DNA of 20,877 nt, taken from a virus. Location of the stretch: positions 1-20,877 of the IMG/VR virus record IMGVR_UViG_3300009431_000417. One strand, given 5' to 3'. Made by a program: the position numbers and the translations under genes. Under the pieces are notes generated by a model. That model had not been told where the DNA came from and did no database searches. It saw only the letters and a program-made list of their open reading frames with translations. Positions within the stretch are counted from its first letter, which is position 1. Every line of letters begins with the position of its first letter. Of the stretch, positions 7,337-12,998 are shown piece after piece.

Positions 7337-7848
7337 GACAGAGGCAATGCGGTTAGAGATACCTTTTAGACCATCTACAAACCCTATCGCACATTCGTTG
7401 GAATTTGCGACTGTGGTGGCACGCTCTACCATACTTATGGTAGGCGAGTATGTGAGCAATTTCGTGGCAGATAAGTCCCAAGGAGATGTCCTTGTAGGGG
7501 AACACTATCCTTGTATTCCAGCCACCAAATGCTCTACCACGATTGATGTTGTCAAACGAGTATGTAGTAGAGGTTATCTTGAAGTGTCTCAATATTTTCT
7601 TAATATACTTCGTGGCTTCTTTAGGTGTGGGGTAGACCTTGTTGTAAAAGTTGGTATGCCTATCAGCTTCGTCCATATAGTGTCTTGCTCGAAACCCTCG
7701 GTCAAACCACTCTCTTTCAACATCTCGCATATGAAGATGCCCATCTTTCTTCATATACTCTCTATTACCACGCCTAATCCAAACGCCTTGTGGTGCGTCA
7801 GAAAGGTTGATATACATTTACTACCTCGCTTTCTGCACCGCCTCTGTC
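7337..7848. repeat. Inverted repeat flanking the minus-strand protease gene
   Basis: GACAGAGGC at 7337-7345 is matched by its exact inverse GCCTCTGTC at 7840-7848. Similarity extends to about 16 positions: GACAGAGGC, two variable bases, TGC, one variable base, G. The pair brackets the whole protease gene, one arm just past its stop and one just before its ribosome site. It could be a trace of gene insertion or inversion, or chance. Confidence 0.4.
7353..7817 (-). CDS. SprT-like zinc metalloprotease
   Basis: The 154-residue minus-strand protein has the zinc motif HEIAH (118-122) in the context LGLICHEIAHILAYHKYG, followed by CHHSRKF (133-139), where a His supplies the third zinc ligand. The HExxH, short helix, H-x(2-3)-F order is that of SprT/SPRTN-type metalloproteases, which cut DNA-bound proteins in cellular homologues. 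The N-terminal about 60 residues are basic and aromatic. The start has GAGGT 6 bases upstream on the minus strand. A longer open frame on the plus strand (7335-8081) has no recognisable motif and is an overlap artefact. It is one of only two minus-strand units in the window, which suggests its own transcription. The target is unknown. Confidence 0.75.
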   Translation of the reverse strand: MYINLSDAPQGVWIRRGNREYMKKDGHLHMRDVEREWFDRGFRARHYMDEADRHTNFYNKVYPTPKEATKYIKKILRHFKITSTTYSFDNINRGRAFGGWNTRIVFPYKDISLGLICHEIAHILAYHKYGRACHHSRKFQRMCDRVCRWSKRYL

Positions 7849-7873
7849 AAAGAACTATTTTACTTCTATTACA

Positions 7874-7882
7874 AGTATATCA
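7874..7882 (-). promoter_or_regulatory. Extended -10 promoter for the SprT-like gene
   Basis: Reading the minus strand, TGATATACT combines an extended TG with a TATACT -10 box, about 50 bases before the protease start. No good -35 box is seen. The next bases, TTGTAATAG, nearly match those after the -10 of the other minus-strand operon: 7866-7879 and 15040-15053 agree at 13 of 14 positions. Confidence 0.5.
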
Positions 7883-7961
7883 TATTTGTCGTCGGAGAAT
7901 TCAGTTTAACAGCCCATATTTGATATTTTCTTTGTTAGGAATATCAAATTTATCGTCGGAG
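7877..7961 (-). repeat. 21-bp direct repeat pair, probable operator
   Basis: Positions 7877-7897 and 7941-7961 are the same 21-bp sequence at 19 of 21 positions, 64 bp apart, sharing the core TCGTCGGAG. On the minus strand each reads CTCCGACGA followed by AT-rich DNA and TGATAT. The copy nearest the gene overlaps the promoter -10. Between them, TTTGATATT (7919-7927) and AATATCAAA (7940-7948) form a 9-bp inverted repeat. The arrangement suits a repressor or activator site, or tandem promoters of which the distal copy has decayed. Confidence 0.55.
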
Positions 7962-8097
7962 GTTCAAAAATTTAGATATTTATTTTTTAGAGACCCTGAA
8001 AAAGGGTGTTTTAAGGAGATAGCTCGTCGTGGACTTTATCTCGTTTTTGTCAAGTGTCCCGACGGTGTAAACAAAAGTTAGTTTTAAGAAAGGTGTA

Positions 8098-8472
8098 ATG
8101 GTAAAGGCAAAGGTTTCCCCCGTTAAGAAAATTAAAGAGGGTGCCAAAGGAACTTACTACGAGGCAGAAGTAGGCTGCACAAAACTGTCTATTATTATTA
8201 TGGACGATGAGGACGGTTCGCCCTGCCGTATTACAGTTCAACCTAATAAGACCAGAGGTGGCTGTCAGGCTAACATAGAAGCCCTGCAACGGGTCATAAC
8301 ATTATTTTTGGAGTGCAACATCAAGGAAGATATTTTAATAGAACAATTAGACCAAGTGGTCTGCGGTTCGTGTAAAAGCCAGATGATACGGGGTGATAAG
8401 ACTATAGCCCTATCCTGTGCTAAGGCTATAGGTGCGGCATTAAAAAAACATATAAATGGTGGTGGAAAATGA
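8098..8472 (+). CDS. Stand-alone TSCPD-domain protein
   Basis: The 124-residue protein carries the TSCPD-domain pattern: GSPCRITVQPNKTRGGC (40-56), then EALQRVITLFLECNI and IEQLDQVVCGSC (81-92), and finally ALSCAKAIGAALKK, where SCAKAI stands in the place of the SCPDAI signature. TSCPD domains are best known as the C-terminal metal-binding part of B12-dependent (class II) ribonucleotide reductases, and also occur alone. No reductase lies in this window, so it could act on a host or off-window enzyme, or have its own role. Four clustered Cys suggest zinc binding. AGAAAGG lies upstream of the ATG. The stop overlaps the next start. Confidence 0.7.
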   Translation: MVKAKVSPVKKIKEGAKGTYYEAEVGCTKLSIIIMDDEDGSPCRITVQPNKTRGGCQANIEALQRVITLFLECNIKEDILIEQLDQVVCGSCKSQMIRGDKTIALSCAKAIGAALKKHINGGGK

Positions 8473-8642
8473 AATACAAAAATAAGAGCTTTTCAGTAAC
8501 AGTAACAAATCCAAACTACGATAAAATTTTTAAGAAGAAAAAGAAAACACAAACATATAATTTAGGGGAAGGTTCTTTAGCTAGCGATTACGAAGAGGTG
8601 CAGAAACATGACCACCCCAGAAACAGAACACCTGAAGAATGA
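8469..8642 (+). CDS. Small basic protein, unknown function
   Basis: The 57-residue product begins MKYKNKSFSVTVTNPNYDKI, followed by a Lys tract (FKKKKKTQTYN) and an acidic/His tail. It overlaps both neighbours by 4 bases (ATGA on each side). The basic stretch could bind nucleic acid; that is inference only. Confidence 0.6.
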   Translation: MKYKNKSFSVTVTNPNYDKIFKKKKKTQTYNLGEGSLASDYEEVQKHDHPRNRTPEE

Positions 8643-8824
8643 CTTGTACTGAATGCCCACACTTTAAAGACAAAATATGCACCCTAGTAGAAGATGGTCA
8701 CGGTTATAAAATGCCCGATGCCGTCTGCTATCTTAGACATATCCTTATCTCTTTATGGAATATAGAGGAGTCGCTCTCCGACGGTATAGAGGATAGGGAA
8801 GATGGGGACTGGTGGAAACGATAA
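8639..8824 (+). CDS. Cys-rich small protein
   Basis: The 61-residue product begins MTCTECPHFKDKICTLVEDG and has Cys at 3, 6, 14 and 30, a possible metal site, followed by an acidic C-terminus ending DGDWWKR. It overlaps the previous gene by ATGA. Similar short CxxCxxF...C proteins are common in phage accessory regions, but the function is unknown. Confidence 0.6.
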   Translation: MTCTECPHFKDKICTLVEDGHGYKMPDAVCYLRHILISLWNIEESLSDGIEDREDGDWWKR

Positions 8825-8830
8825 ATAAAC

Positions 8831-8858
8831 TTGCATTTTTAGAATTATGTGATATACT
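8831..8858 (+). promoter_or_regulatory. Sigma-70-type promoter, extended -10, for the pseudoknot RNA
   Basis: TTGCAT (8831-8836) resembles a -35 box, and TATACT (8853-8858) is a good -10 box with a 16-base spacer. TG two bases before the -10 box gives an extended -10. Transcription would begin near 8865, just ahead of the structured segment at 8879-8975. This is the clearest plus-strand promoter in the window. Confidence 0.65.
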
Positions 8859-8878
8859 TTGAGGTATGAAGACAAAGA

Positions 8879-8975
8879 CCTGCGAGCTAATAGGAAAAAA
8901 ACATATGACTCTGGTTGAGAGATATACTTCAGGAGTGCAGTATATCTCTTTTTGCTCGCAGGCGACCAGAGTCAT
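8879..8975 (+). ncRNA. Large H-type pseudoknot RNA, unassigned family
   Basis: Three perfect pairings interlock. Stem A is CCTGCGAGC (8879-8887) with GCTCGCAGG (8954-8962), 9 bp. Stem B is ATGACTCTGGT (8905-8915) with ACCAGAGTCAT (8965-8975), 11 bp plus a G-U. Stem C is AGAGATATACT (8918-8928) with AGTATATCTCT (8939-8949), 11 bp, with loop TCAGGAGTGC and five T after it. The order A-B-C-C'-A'-B' makes A and B a pseudoknot enclosing hairpin C. The element lies right after a strong promoter and ends 10 bases before the GGAGGG site of the next gene. It could be a leader that controls that gene or a free small RNA. No ToxN-like gene or tandem repeat accompanies it. Confidence 0.75.
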
Positions 8976-8993
8976 TTCTTTTATGGAGGGCGT

Positions 8994-9134
8994 ATGATAG
9001 AAAAGCGTAAGTGGACTAAAGAGGAGTTTCGGCAAGGCTACCGAAATGACCAAGCAACATCGGCTTTCATAATGCTTGTATGTTTTGTGGGTTGTGGGAT
9101 TTTAATTCTATTAGCTATATTGACTGGAGGCTGA
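8994..9134 (+). CDS. Small single-pass membrane protein
   Basis: The 46-residue product begins MIEKRKWTKEEFRQGYRNDQ, a charged N-terminus, and then has one membrane segment, AFIMLVCFVGCGILILLAIL. GGAGGG lies 3 bases before the ATG. It is the first gene after the pseudoknot RNA and its promoter, so that element may govern its translation. Function unknown. Confidence 0.65.
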   Translation: MIEKRKWTKEEFRQGYRNDQATSAFIMLVCFVGCGILILLAILTGG

Positions 9135-9135
9135 G

Positions 9136-9330
9136 ATGAAAGAAATTAAAATTTGGGGTGACGAAGATAGTAAGGATTTAAAGATTAAGCTAAGAAATTA
9201 TCGTTCTACCGTTTGGTGTAGCGATGAAGGTACAGATGTATATTTATTTATGACCTCTCAAGAGGCAGAAGAAATGGCACACCAGATATACAATAAAATG
9301 CAGGAGATGGATGGGGTGGTAAAGACATGA
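9136..9330 (+). CDS. Small protein, unknown function
   Basis: The 64-residue product begins MKEIKIWGDEDSKDLKIKLR and ends with a helix, SQEAEEMAHQIYNKMQEM. GGAGG lies upstream. The strand-rich first half and helical second half suggest a small alpha/beta domain. It overlaps the next gene by 4 bases. No family recognised. Confidence 0.65.
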   Translation: MKEIKIWGDEDSKDLKIKLRNYRSTVWCSDEGTDVYLFMTSQEAEEMAHQIYNKMQEMDGVVKT

Positions 9331-9551
9331 TAGGCGAAAAAGACACTCCCACTCCCGACCACTATCAGGAACTTCCGATGTATGAGCAAGATCCCGAGCC
9401 GAAGAAGAACGATGACGGTCACAGGGATTGCCCTCACCTTCGTTTACATCAGGAAAACAGAAACCTAATTGAACTTTGTATTCATCCCCAAAAAAGATAT
9501 CCAGAATGCGTAGGAGAAGACCATGAATGGTGTCCAAACCGAAAGAGCTGA
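9327..9551 (+). CDS. Cys/His-rich small protein
   Basis: The 74-residue product has a disordered acidic N-terminus (MIGEKDTPTPDHYQELPMYE) and a Cys/His-rich second half: DCPHLRLH, IELCIHPQKRYPECVGEDHEWC. Four Cys and several His could bind zinc. It overlaps the next gene by 29 bases. Function unknown. Confidence 0.6.
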   Translation: MIGEKDTPTPDHYQELPMYEQDPEPKKNDDGHRDCPHLRLHQENRNLIELCIHPQKRYPECVGEDHEWCPNRKS

Positions 9552-9660
9552 ACTATTAAAACTTGTAATTGAAGACATTGACTCCGAAGAAGAATACGAT
9601 CCTCAATACCAAGCCTATATTTATATGGCAAGCAGAGGCAGAGCAAAGGAGACGCTATGA
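9523..9660 (+). CDS. Small acidic helical protein
   Basis: The 45-residue product begins MNGVQTERAELLKLVIEDID and continues acidic and aromatic (EEEYDPQYQAYIYM). TAGGAG lies 7 bases before the ATG. It overlaps the preceding gene by 29 bases and the next start by ATGA. Function unknown. Confidence 0.5.
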   Translation: MNGVQTERAELLKLVIEDIDSEEEYDPQYQAYIYMASRGRAKETL

Positions 9661-9839
9661 GAAAATTTGATTATCAATTAACTAACTGGATATTATTAGA
9701 AGATTTGCTTTTTGCAGAAGATCAAATCAAGAAATACGAAGGGGAGTGCTACGGTAAGGTTTATACCATAAAAAATGATGGCACGGGAAGAAGTGCTATC
9801 TTCACAAAAGGCGATCTTCAAACCAAAGATTACGAATGA
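9657..9839 (+). CDS. Small protein, unknown function
   Basis: The 60-residue product begins MRKFDYQLTNWILLEDLLFA and ends in a strand-rich part (GKVYTIKNDGTGRSAIFTKGDL). The start overlaps the previous stop, and AAAGGAG lies upstream. No family recognised. Confidence 0.55.
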   Translation: MRKFDYQLTNWILLEDLLFAEDQIKKYEGECYGKVYTIKNDGTGRSAIFTKGDLQTKDYE

Positions 9840-10057
9840 GTAGGCAAAAATTCTCGTGTCCAGTCTGTGAGATAGAAATCAATGATGGGGATTTAATTGA
9901 TTACCCCCATATAAAGGGCATTAAGGCGGGAATAAACAAAGAGAAACAAAAAGATCAAGGGCAATGGCTATACTTTTGCAGTAATGAGTGCAAAGATAAG
10001 TTTATTAAGGATAAGGACAGAGACCTAAATGAAAGAAATTCCGAGAGTAGTTACTAA
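9836..10057 (+). CDS. Zinc-ribbon protein, TRASH/YHS-like
   Basis: The 73-residue product has CPVC at 8-11 and CSNEC at 48-52 followed by KDKF. A CxxC near the start plus a CSxxC-x(3)-F after an aromatic strand (GQWLYF) is the pattern of TRASH/YHS-type treble-clef fingers. Such fingers bind metal and often sense it or join proteins. It overlaps both neighbours. A specific role is not visible. Confidence 0.6.
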   Translation: MSRQKFSCPVCEIEINDGDLIDYPHIKGIKAGINKEKQKDQGQWLYFCSNECKDKFIKDKDRDLNERNSESSY

Positions 10058-10295
10058 TAAAGAGGTTTTTGAAGAGCATTTCGTGAAGAGATGGAAAGAG
10101 TGCTTAAAGATAGCCCATAAAGAGTTAAGCAAGATACCCCTTGAAATACCCTTAACTTGGGAAGCCCTATGTGCTACTACGGCTACCTTATTTATTTGCC
10201 GTAATCAAAATGAAGGGCGTATAGCTAACCTGTGTGTTAAGAAACAGAAAATGGTGGATTCACAAACAGAATTTAACAAAAAGGAGGAAGTATGA
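10029..10295 (+). CDS. Small protein, unknown function
   Basis: The 88-residue product begins MKEIPRVVTNKEVFEEHFVK and is mostly helical, with two Cys in the middle (EALCATTATLFICRNQ) and a charged end. It overlaps the zinc-ribbon gene by 29 bases and the next gene by 4. No family recognised. Confidence 0.6.
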   Translation: MKEIPRVVTNKEVFEEHFVKRWKECLKIAHKELSKIPLEIPLTWEALCATTATLFICRNQNEGRIANLCVKKQKMVDSQTEFNKKEEV

Positions 10296-10621
10296 ATTGC
10301 CCAGAGTGTGGCGGAGATATGTGGGATAACAGAAAGAAGAAAGAAAGCGGTCAGTTTAAATCCAATGCCCCGAACTTTTCTTGTAAGGATAAGGAGTGCG
10401 GTGGCAGGGTATGGGATGATGGAGTAGATGAGCCTGTATTTGAGGGGACTAAAAAGCCTAAATCCAAGCCTAAGGCTACTAATGGGGACTCCCAGAGGAT
10501 GATGGCTATGAGTTATGCCAAAGATGTAGTAGTCGCTATGATAGGTATTCAGGACTTAGATACAATGGCTGATCCGTGGAAGGCAATTAAAAAAGGAATG
10601 GGGCAACTGTTAAATGACTAA
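10292..10621 (+). CDS. Zinc-ribbon protein with helical C-terminal domain
   Basis: The 109-residue protein opens with a zinc ribbon, C3-x2-C6 (NCPECGGDMWDNR) and C31-x4-C36 (SCKDKECGGRVWDD). Residues about 50-65 form a Lys/Pro-rich linker (KKPKSKPKATNG). The C-terminal helical part runs RMMAMSYAKDVVVAMIGIQD. A ribbon with a MWDNR motif and a separate helical tail occurs in phage proteins thought to bind single-stranded nucleic acid, but that is inference. AAGGAGG lies upstream. It overlaps the next gene by 8 bases. Confidence 0.65.
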   Translation: MNCPECGGDMWDNRKKKESGQFKSNAPNFSCKDKECGGRVWDDGVDEPVFEGTKKPKSKPKATNGDSQRMMAMSYAKDVVVAMIGIQDLDTMADPWKAIKKGMGQLLND

Positions 10622-10787
10622 GTTCTGTTATTGCGGTTTACCCTTAAAGACGGCTCTTCTACAATCTAAGACCGTCCAATGGTGTCCTAAGCACAACTTT
10701 GCCTATAAAGAGAAGCCTGTCAAGCAACGCCAACCTAAACGAAGAGGTAAATCCAGAAACCCATATGCGGAGGGCATATATGAATGA
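10614..10787 (+). CDS. Small Cys-containing basic protein
   Basis: The 57-residue product begins MTKFCYCGLPLKTALLQSKT and has CYC and WCPKH as a likely zinc site, followed by a strongly basic tail (KQRQPKRRGKSRN). It overlaps both neighbours by 8 bases. The basic tail suggests nucleic-acid binding. Confidence 0.55.
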   Translation: MTKFCYCGLPLKTALLQSKTVQWCPKHNFAYKEKPVKQRQPKRRGKSRNPYAEGIYE

Positions 10788-11001
10788 GTTAAAGCAGTCC
10801 GATAGTGCCGATGAGCAAATGCGTAAGATGCTTGAAAACATTAATATCTTAACCCAACTTACTAGCCAGTTAATAGAGGTCGGTAAGGAATTAAATGTTG
10901 CCAAGGGTAAGTATCAGGAAGTAAAAGCCAAGATAAGATTACGAAAAGAGATTATCAACGGTTTGAAAGTTACAATCAGAGCAGAGGCAAATGCTGTATA
11001 G
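10780..11001 (+). CDS. Coiled-coil small protein
   Basis: The 73-residue product is almost all heptad-like helix (QMRKMLENINILTQLTSQLI, then VGKELNVAKGKYQEVKAKIR). I place the start at 10780 because GGAGG lies 6 bases upstream. An in-frame start further up would run through the previous gene. Function unknown. Confidence 0.6.
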   Translation: MNELKQSDSADEQMRKMLENINILTQLTSQLIEVGKELNVAKGKYQEVKAKIRLRKEIINGLKVTIRAEANAV

Positions 11002-11012
11002 GTGTTTACTCA

Positions 11013-11190
11013 AGTTTGACCTTAACCTCAAACTATCAGAGGGGAACTCTCGTGGTGATAAAGCGACCTACAACCTCACGACCCCGACTAAGAAGAGTGC
11101 GGACTTCTGCTGTCCAAGCTATTAAATAGAAAAGAGCAGACCAATTTAGTTACCTAAGCTGTCTTCTTAGGAAAGAGAGTTTAGGGTCGC
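11013..11190 (+). ncRNA. Structured RNA domain with possible pseudoknots, unassigned
   Basis: The 209-base gap before the resolvase gene is dense in complementary segments. AGTTTGA/TCAAACT (11013-11019, 11028-11034) is a 7-bp hairpin. TATCA/TGATA (11034-11038, 11056-11060) interleaves with TCGTG/CACGA (11050-11054, 11077-11081). CTAAGAAGA/TCTTCTTAG (11088-11096, 11162-11170) is a 9-bp closing helix. Inside it, GGAC/GTCC (11101-11104, 11112-11115) has a loop TCTGCT that matches AGCAGA (11135-11140), an H-type pseudoknot. GCGACC (11063-11068) matches GGTCGC (11185-11190). Not all pairs can form together. No group I intron core motif was recognised. Confidence 0.5.
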
Positions 11191-11210
11191 ATTATGAGAA
11201 AGGAAATAAT

Positions 11211-11582
11211 ATGCTAAAAAGTCCACAACAAAAAGGTAAACAGTTTGAGAGAGATACTGCTAAATATCTAGGTAAGAAGTTTAAGGCTAATGTAAGACGA
11301 ACCCCTTGTTCTGGGGCTATACATGATTTTATGGCTCAAGATATAATCTGTTTAAATCCCAAGTCAGTTCTTAATGAATTATTTATGGAATGTAAAAAGC
11401 AAGAGCATCTTAATCATCATAAAGTATATTGGCGGACAAGAGGTTTATGCCCAGTAGGGAAGATCCCTTGTGTTATCCATGCTAAGAACTTTGATAAGGA
11501 ACCCATTATTACCCTTAGTTTTGAGGATTTTTGTAATTTATTATTACGGCTAGAAGAATTGGAACTTAATAATGGCAGATAA
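11211..11582 (+). CDS. Holliday-junction-resolvase-like PD-(D/E)XK nuclease
   Basis: The 123-residue protein fits the archaeal Hjc/phage resolvase type of PD-(D/E)XK nuclease. KGKQFERDTAKYL (8-20) supplies the helix with catalytic Glu13. VRRTPCSGA (28-36) is the conserved basic/Ser loop. DI at 44-45 and ECKKQ (60-64) supply Asp44, Glu60 and Lys62. Such enzymes cut four-way DNA junctions formed in recombination and replication and clear branched DNA before packaging. AAAGGAAAT lies 6-7 bases before the ATG. It overlaps the next gene by 11 bases. Other PD-(D/E)XK nucleases of similar size are possible. Confidence 0.7.
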   Translation: MLKSPQQKGKQFERDTAKYLGKKFKANVRRTPCSGAIHDFMAQDIICLNPKSVLNELFMECKKQEHLNHHKVYWRTRGLCPVGKIPCVIHAKNFDKEPIITLSFEDFCNLLLRLEELELNNGR

Positions 11583-11814
11583 GATAAGAGAGATATTGTG
11601 TTTTGTATATGGTAAGCAAAAAGAAAGCACTAAACAAGTTATTATAAATGATGCCCTTACCCAAATCAAACAACTCCTGCATAGGAAGATGCCCGAAAGA
11701 ACACCCTTTACAATGGAGAGTAATTATAGTCTTGAGGGAGAAATGCAAGCAATAAGAATGCACACTCGTAATTTAACTTTAGATGATGTCCATAAGGTCA
11801 TTGATGAGATATGA
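11572..11814 (+). CDS. Small helical protein, unknown function
   Basis: The 80-residue product begins MADKIREILCFVYGKQKEST and is helical with mixed charge, ending LTLDDVHKVIDEI. It overlaps the resolvase gene by 11 bases and so probably shares its transcript. No family recognised. Confidence 0.6.
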   Translation: MADKIREILCFVYGKQKESTKQVIINDALTQIKQLLHRKMPERTPFTMESNYSLEGEMQAIRMHTRNLTLDDVHKVIDEI

Positions 11815-11823
11815 GGAGGAGAT

Positions 11824-11910
11824 ATGAAACAGATAATATTTTTAATAATCCTTGCTATATTATGTTTTATGGGAAGTATTTGGTTTTTTATGAAAGCATT
11901 TAGCCATTGA
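11824..11910 (+). CDS. Tiny membrane peptide
   Basis: The 28-residue product, beginning MKQIIFLIILAILCFMGSIW, is one hydrophobic segment with a short KAFSH tail. GAGGAGG lies 4 bases upstream, much stronger than chance for an unused frame. It is too short to assign. Confidence 0.5.
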   Translation: MKQIIFLIILAILCFMGSIWFFMKAFSH

Positions 11911-11923
11911 TGAGGAGGTTTAG

Positions 11924-12091
11924 ATGAACTGGTTAATGTATATTGGTGGTGGTATTTTCTGTTTAATCATTACGGCAATATTTATAAGTAATATTCTTGA
12001 AGTAAAGAAAATATCAAATTTCTGGCTTATTCTCCTTTTTCTTGCCCCTCTATTTATTTGGGCGTGGTTTTGTTGGAAGTTTATTAGGTAA
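11924..12091 (+). CDS. Two-pass small membrane protein
   Basis: The 55-residue product has two membrane segments, LMYIGGGIFCLIITAIFI and FWLILLFLAPLFIWAWFCW, joined by a short basic loop (LEVKKIS). GAGGAGG lies 5 bases upstream in the same 13-base initiation block (GGAGGTTTAGATG) that recurs before the next gene. Holin-like size and topology, but no family recognised. Confidence 0.6.
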   Translation: MNWLMYIGGGIFCLIITAIFISNILEVKKISNFWLILLFLAPLFIWAWFCWKFIR

Positions 12092-12101
12092 GGAGGTTTA
12101 G

Positions 12102-12299
12102 ATGTCGGTAGGAGAGCATCGCCATAAATGGCATTATTATGCAATAGAAGTAACAAGGGGTTCTAAGCCACCAGAGAATTATTCAGGACAATGGTTTTCA
12201 AGCGAATATAAAGTGGTAGAACATTATAGAGCTTGTTCTTGTGGAACCATAGAGAAAAATATTGCTAATAAACATTGGATGGAACAATTGGAGGTCTAA
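12102..12299 (+). CDS. Small His/Cys-containing protein
   Basis: The 65-residue product begins MSVGEHRHKWHYYAIEVTRG and later has HYRACSCGTIEKN. The HxHKWH and CxC segments could form one metal site. AAGGAGG lies 5 bases upstream. The stop overlaps the next ATG as TAATG. Function unknown. Confidence 0.6.
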   Translation: MSVGEHRHKWHYYAIEVTRGSKPPENYSGQWFSSEYKVVEHYRACSCGTIEKNIANKHWMEQLEV

Positions 12300-12799
12300 T
12301 GGACAGAGAGATTGAGGAATTAACTAAATTGATTGTTAAAACAGAAGCAGAGATTTTATTAAAACATCAAGTCCCAGCAACCAAAACTGACTTAGCCCAA
12401 GCCATACTTGATGCAGGGTATCGTAAGGAGAATAAGATGGAATGTTGTTTTAAGTGGGAAAAGGGTTTTAGGGGTTTATGGTATTATACAGAACCTGAAG
12501 AATTAAGAGAATTTGTGGAACGCAAAGATATGAATTTAAACTTCTGCCCCGAATGTGGCAAACCCTTAAAGCAAGAGTGGTGTAAAGGGTGTGTACAAGA
12601 CTCATCATATTATAAAAATGGAAAACTCTGGTGTTCTGATTGTCATCTCCCCATCAAGCCAAGCGAGAAGACGATAGAACCAATAGGTGAATTGAATAGT
12701 AATAAACAAATGAACCTATCCGAAAACAATTGGGGTCACATACAAATACTTAAACACCGTATAGATAAACTTATTGAAGCCCATAACAAAAGGGGGTAG
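12299..12799 (+). CDS. Multi-zinc-ribbon protein
   Basis: The 166-residue protein starts at 12299, where GGAGG lies 4 bases upstream. Residues 1-45 are helical (EELTKLIVKTEAEILLKHQV). NFCPECGKPL (81-90), WCKGC (94-98) and WCSDC (111-115) give three CxxC knuckles, probably one or two zinc ribbons. The C-terminus (WGHIQILKHRIDKLIEAH) is a helix. Zinc ribbons in such proteins mediate nucleic-acid or protein contact. No catalytic motif is seen. Confidence 0.6.
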   Translation: MDREIEELTKLIVKTEAEILLKHQVPATKTDLAQAILDAGYRKENKMECCFKWEKGFRGLWYYTEPEELREFVERKDMNLNFCPECGKPLKQEWCKGCVQDSSYYKNGKLWCSDCHLPIKPSEKTIEPIGELNSNKQMNLSENNWGHIQILKHRIDKLIEAHNKRG

Positions 12800-12803
12800 G
12801 GAG

Positions 12804-12995
12804 ATGACAAATAAGCAAAAAGCTGGAATGTTAAGTGGAATTGTATCAATTATTCTTCATGGAATATTCTCAATAATGCTATTAAGATTTATAAAAGCAC
12901 CTTCGGTAATTTGGCTGATGTTTTGGTTTTCTTTGATATTTAGTGGGATTTCAACAGCTCTTATAAAATATATATTTGAAATAACTAATGATTAA
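12804..12995 (+). CDS. Two-pass small membrane protein
   Basis: From the ATG at 12804, preceded by AGGGAG, the 63-residue product has a basic N-terminus (MTNKQKAGM), a segment GIVSIILHGIFSIMLLRF and a second, VIWLMFWFSLIFSGISTAL. It may be holin-like. It is followed directly by a long hairpin. Confidence 0.6.
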   Translation: MTNKQKAGMLSGIVSIILHGIFSIMLLRFIKAPSVIWLMFWFSLIFSGISTALIKYIFEITND

Positions 12996-12998
12996 CCC

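Larger units (their letters stand above)
7818..8097. other. Divergent intergenic control region
   Basis: This 280-base gap separates the minus-strand protease from the plus-strand TSCPD gene. Besides the repeats above it holds a hairpin, ACCCT (7993-7997) with AGGGT (8003-8007), followed by GTTTT. A second, interrupted hairpin pairs CGTC/GACG and GGAC/GTCC (8025-8034 with 8056-8064). A possible 13-codon leader frame (8029-8070, GTG start, 10 bases after AGGAG) overlaps the second hairpin. No convincing plus-strand promoter is seen. Confidence 0.45.

Noticed and set aside
7335-8081. A 248-residue plus-strand open frame
   Set aside because: It overlies the minus-strand gene with the HEIAH zinc motif and its control region, shows no family motif and has no ribosome site. 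The minus-strand reading is far better supported.
8918-8953. Simple rho-independent terminator
   Set aside because: Stem C with five T looks like one, but its flanks pair in a pseudoknot around it, so a terminator alone does not explain the sequence.
8879-8975. Type III toxin-antitoxin (ToxI-like) RNA
   Set aside because: ToxI RNAs are tandem repeats of a short pseudoknot before a ToxN gene. Here there is one long pseudoknot and the next gene is a 46-residue membrane protein.
11002-11210. Group I intron
   Set aside because: I could not find the conserved core segments, and both flanking genes are complete.
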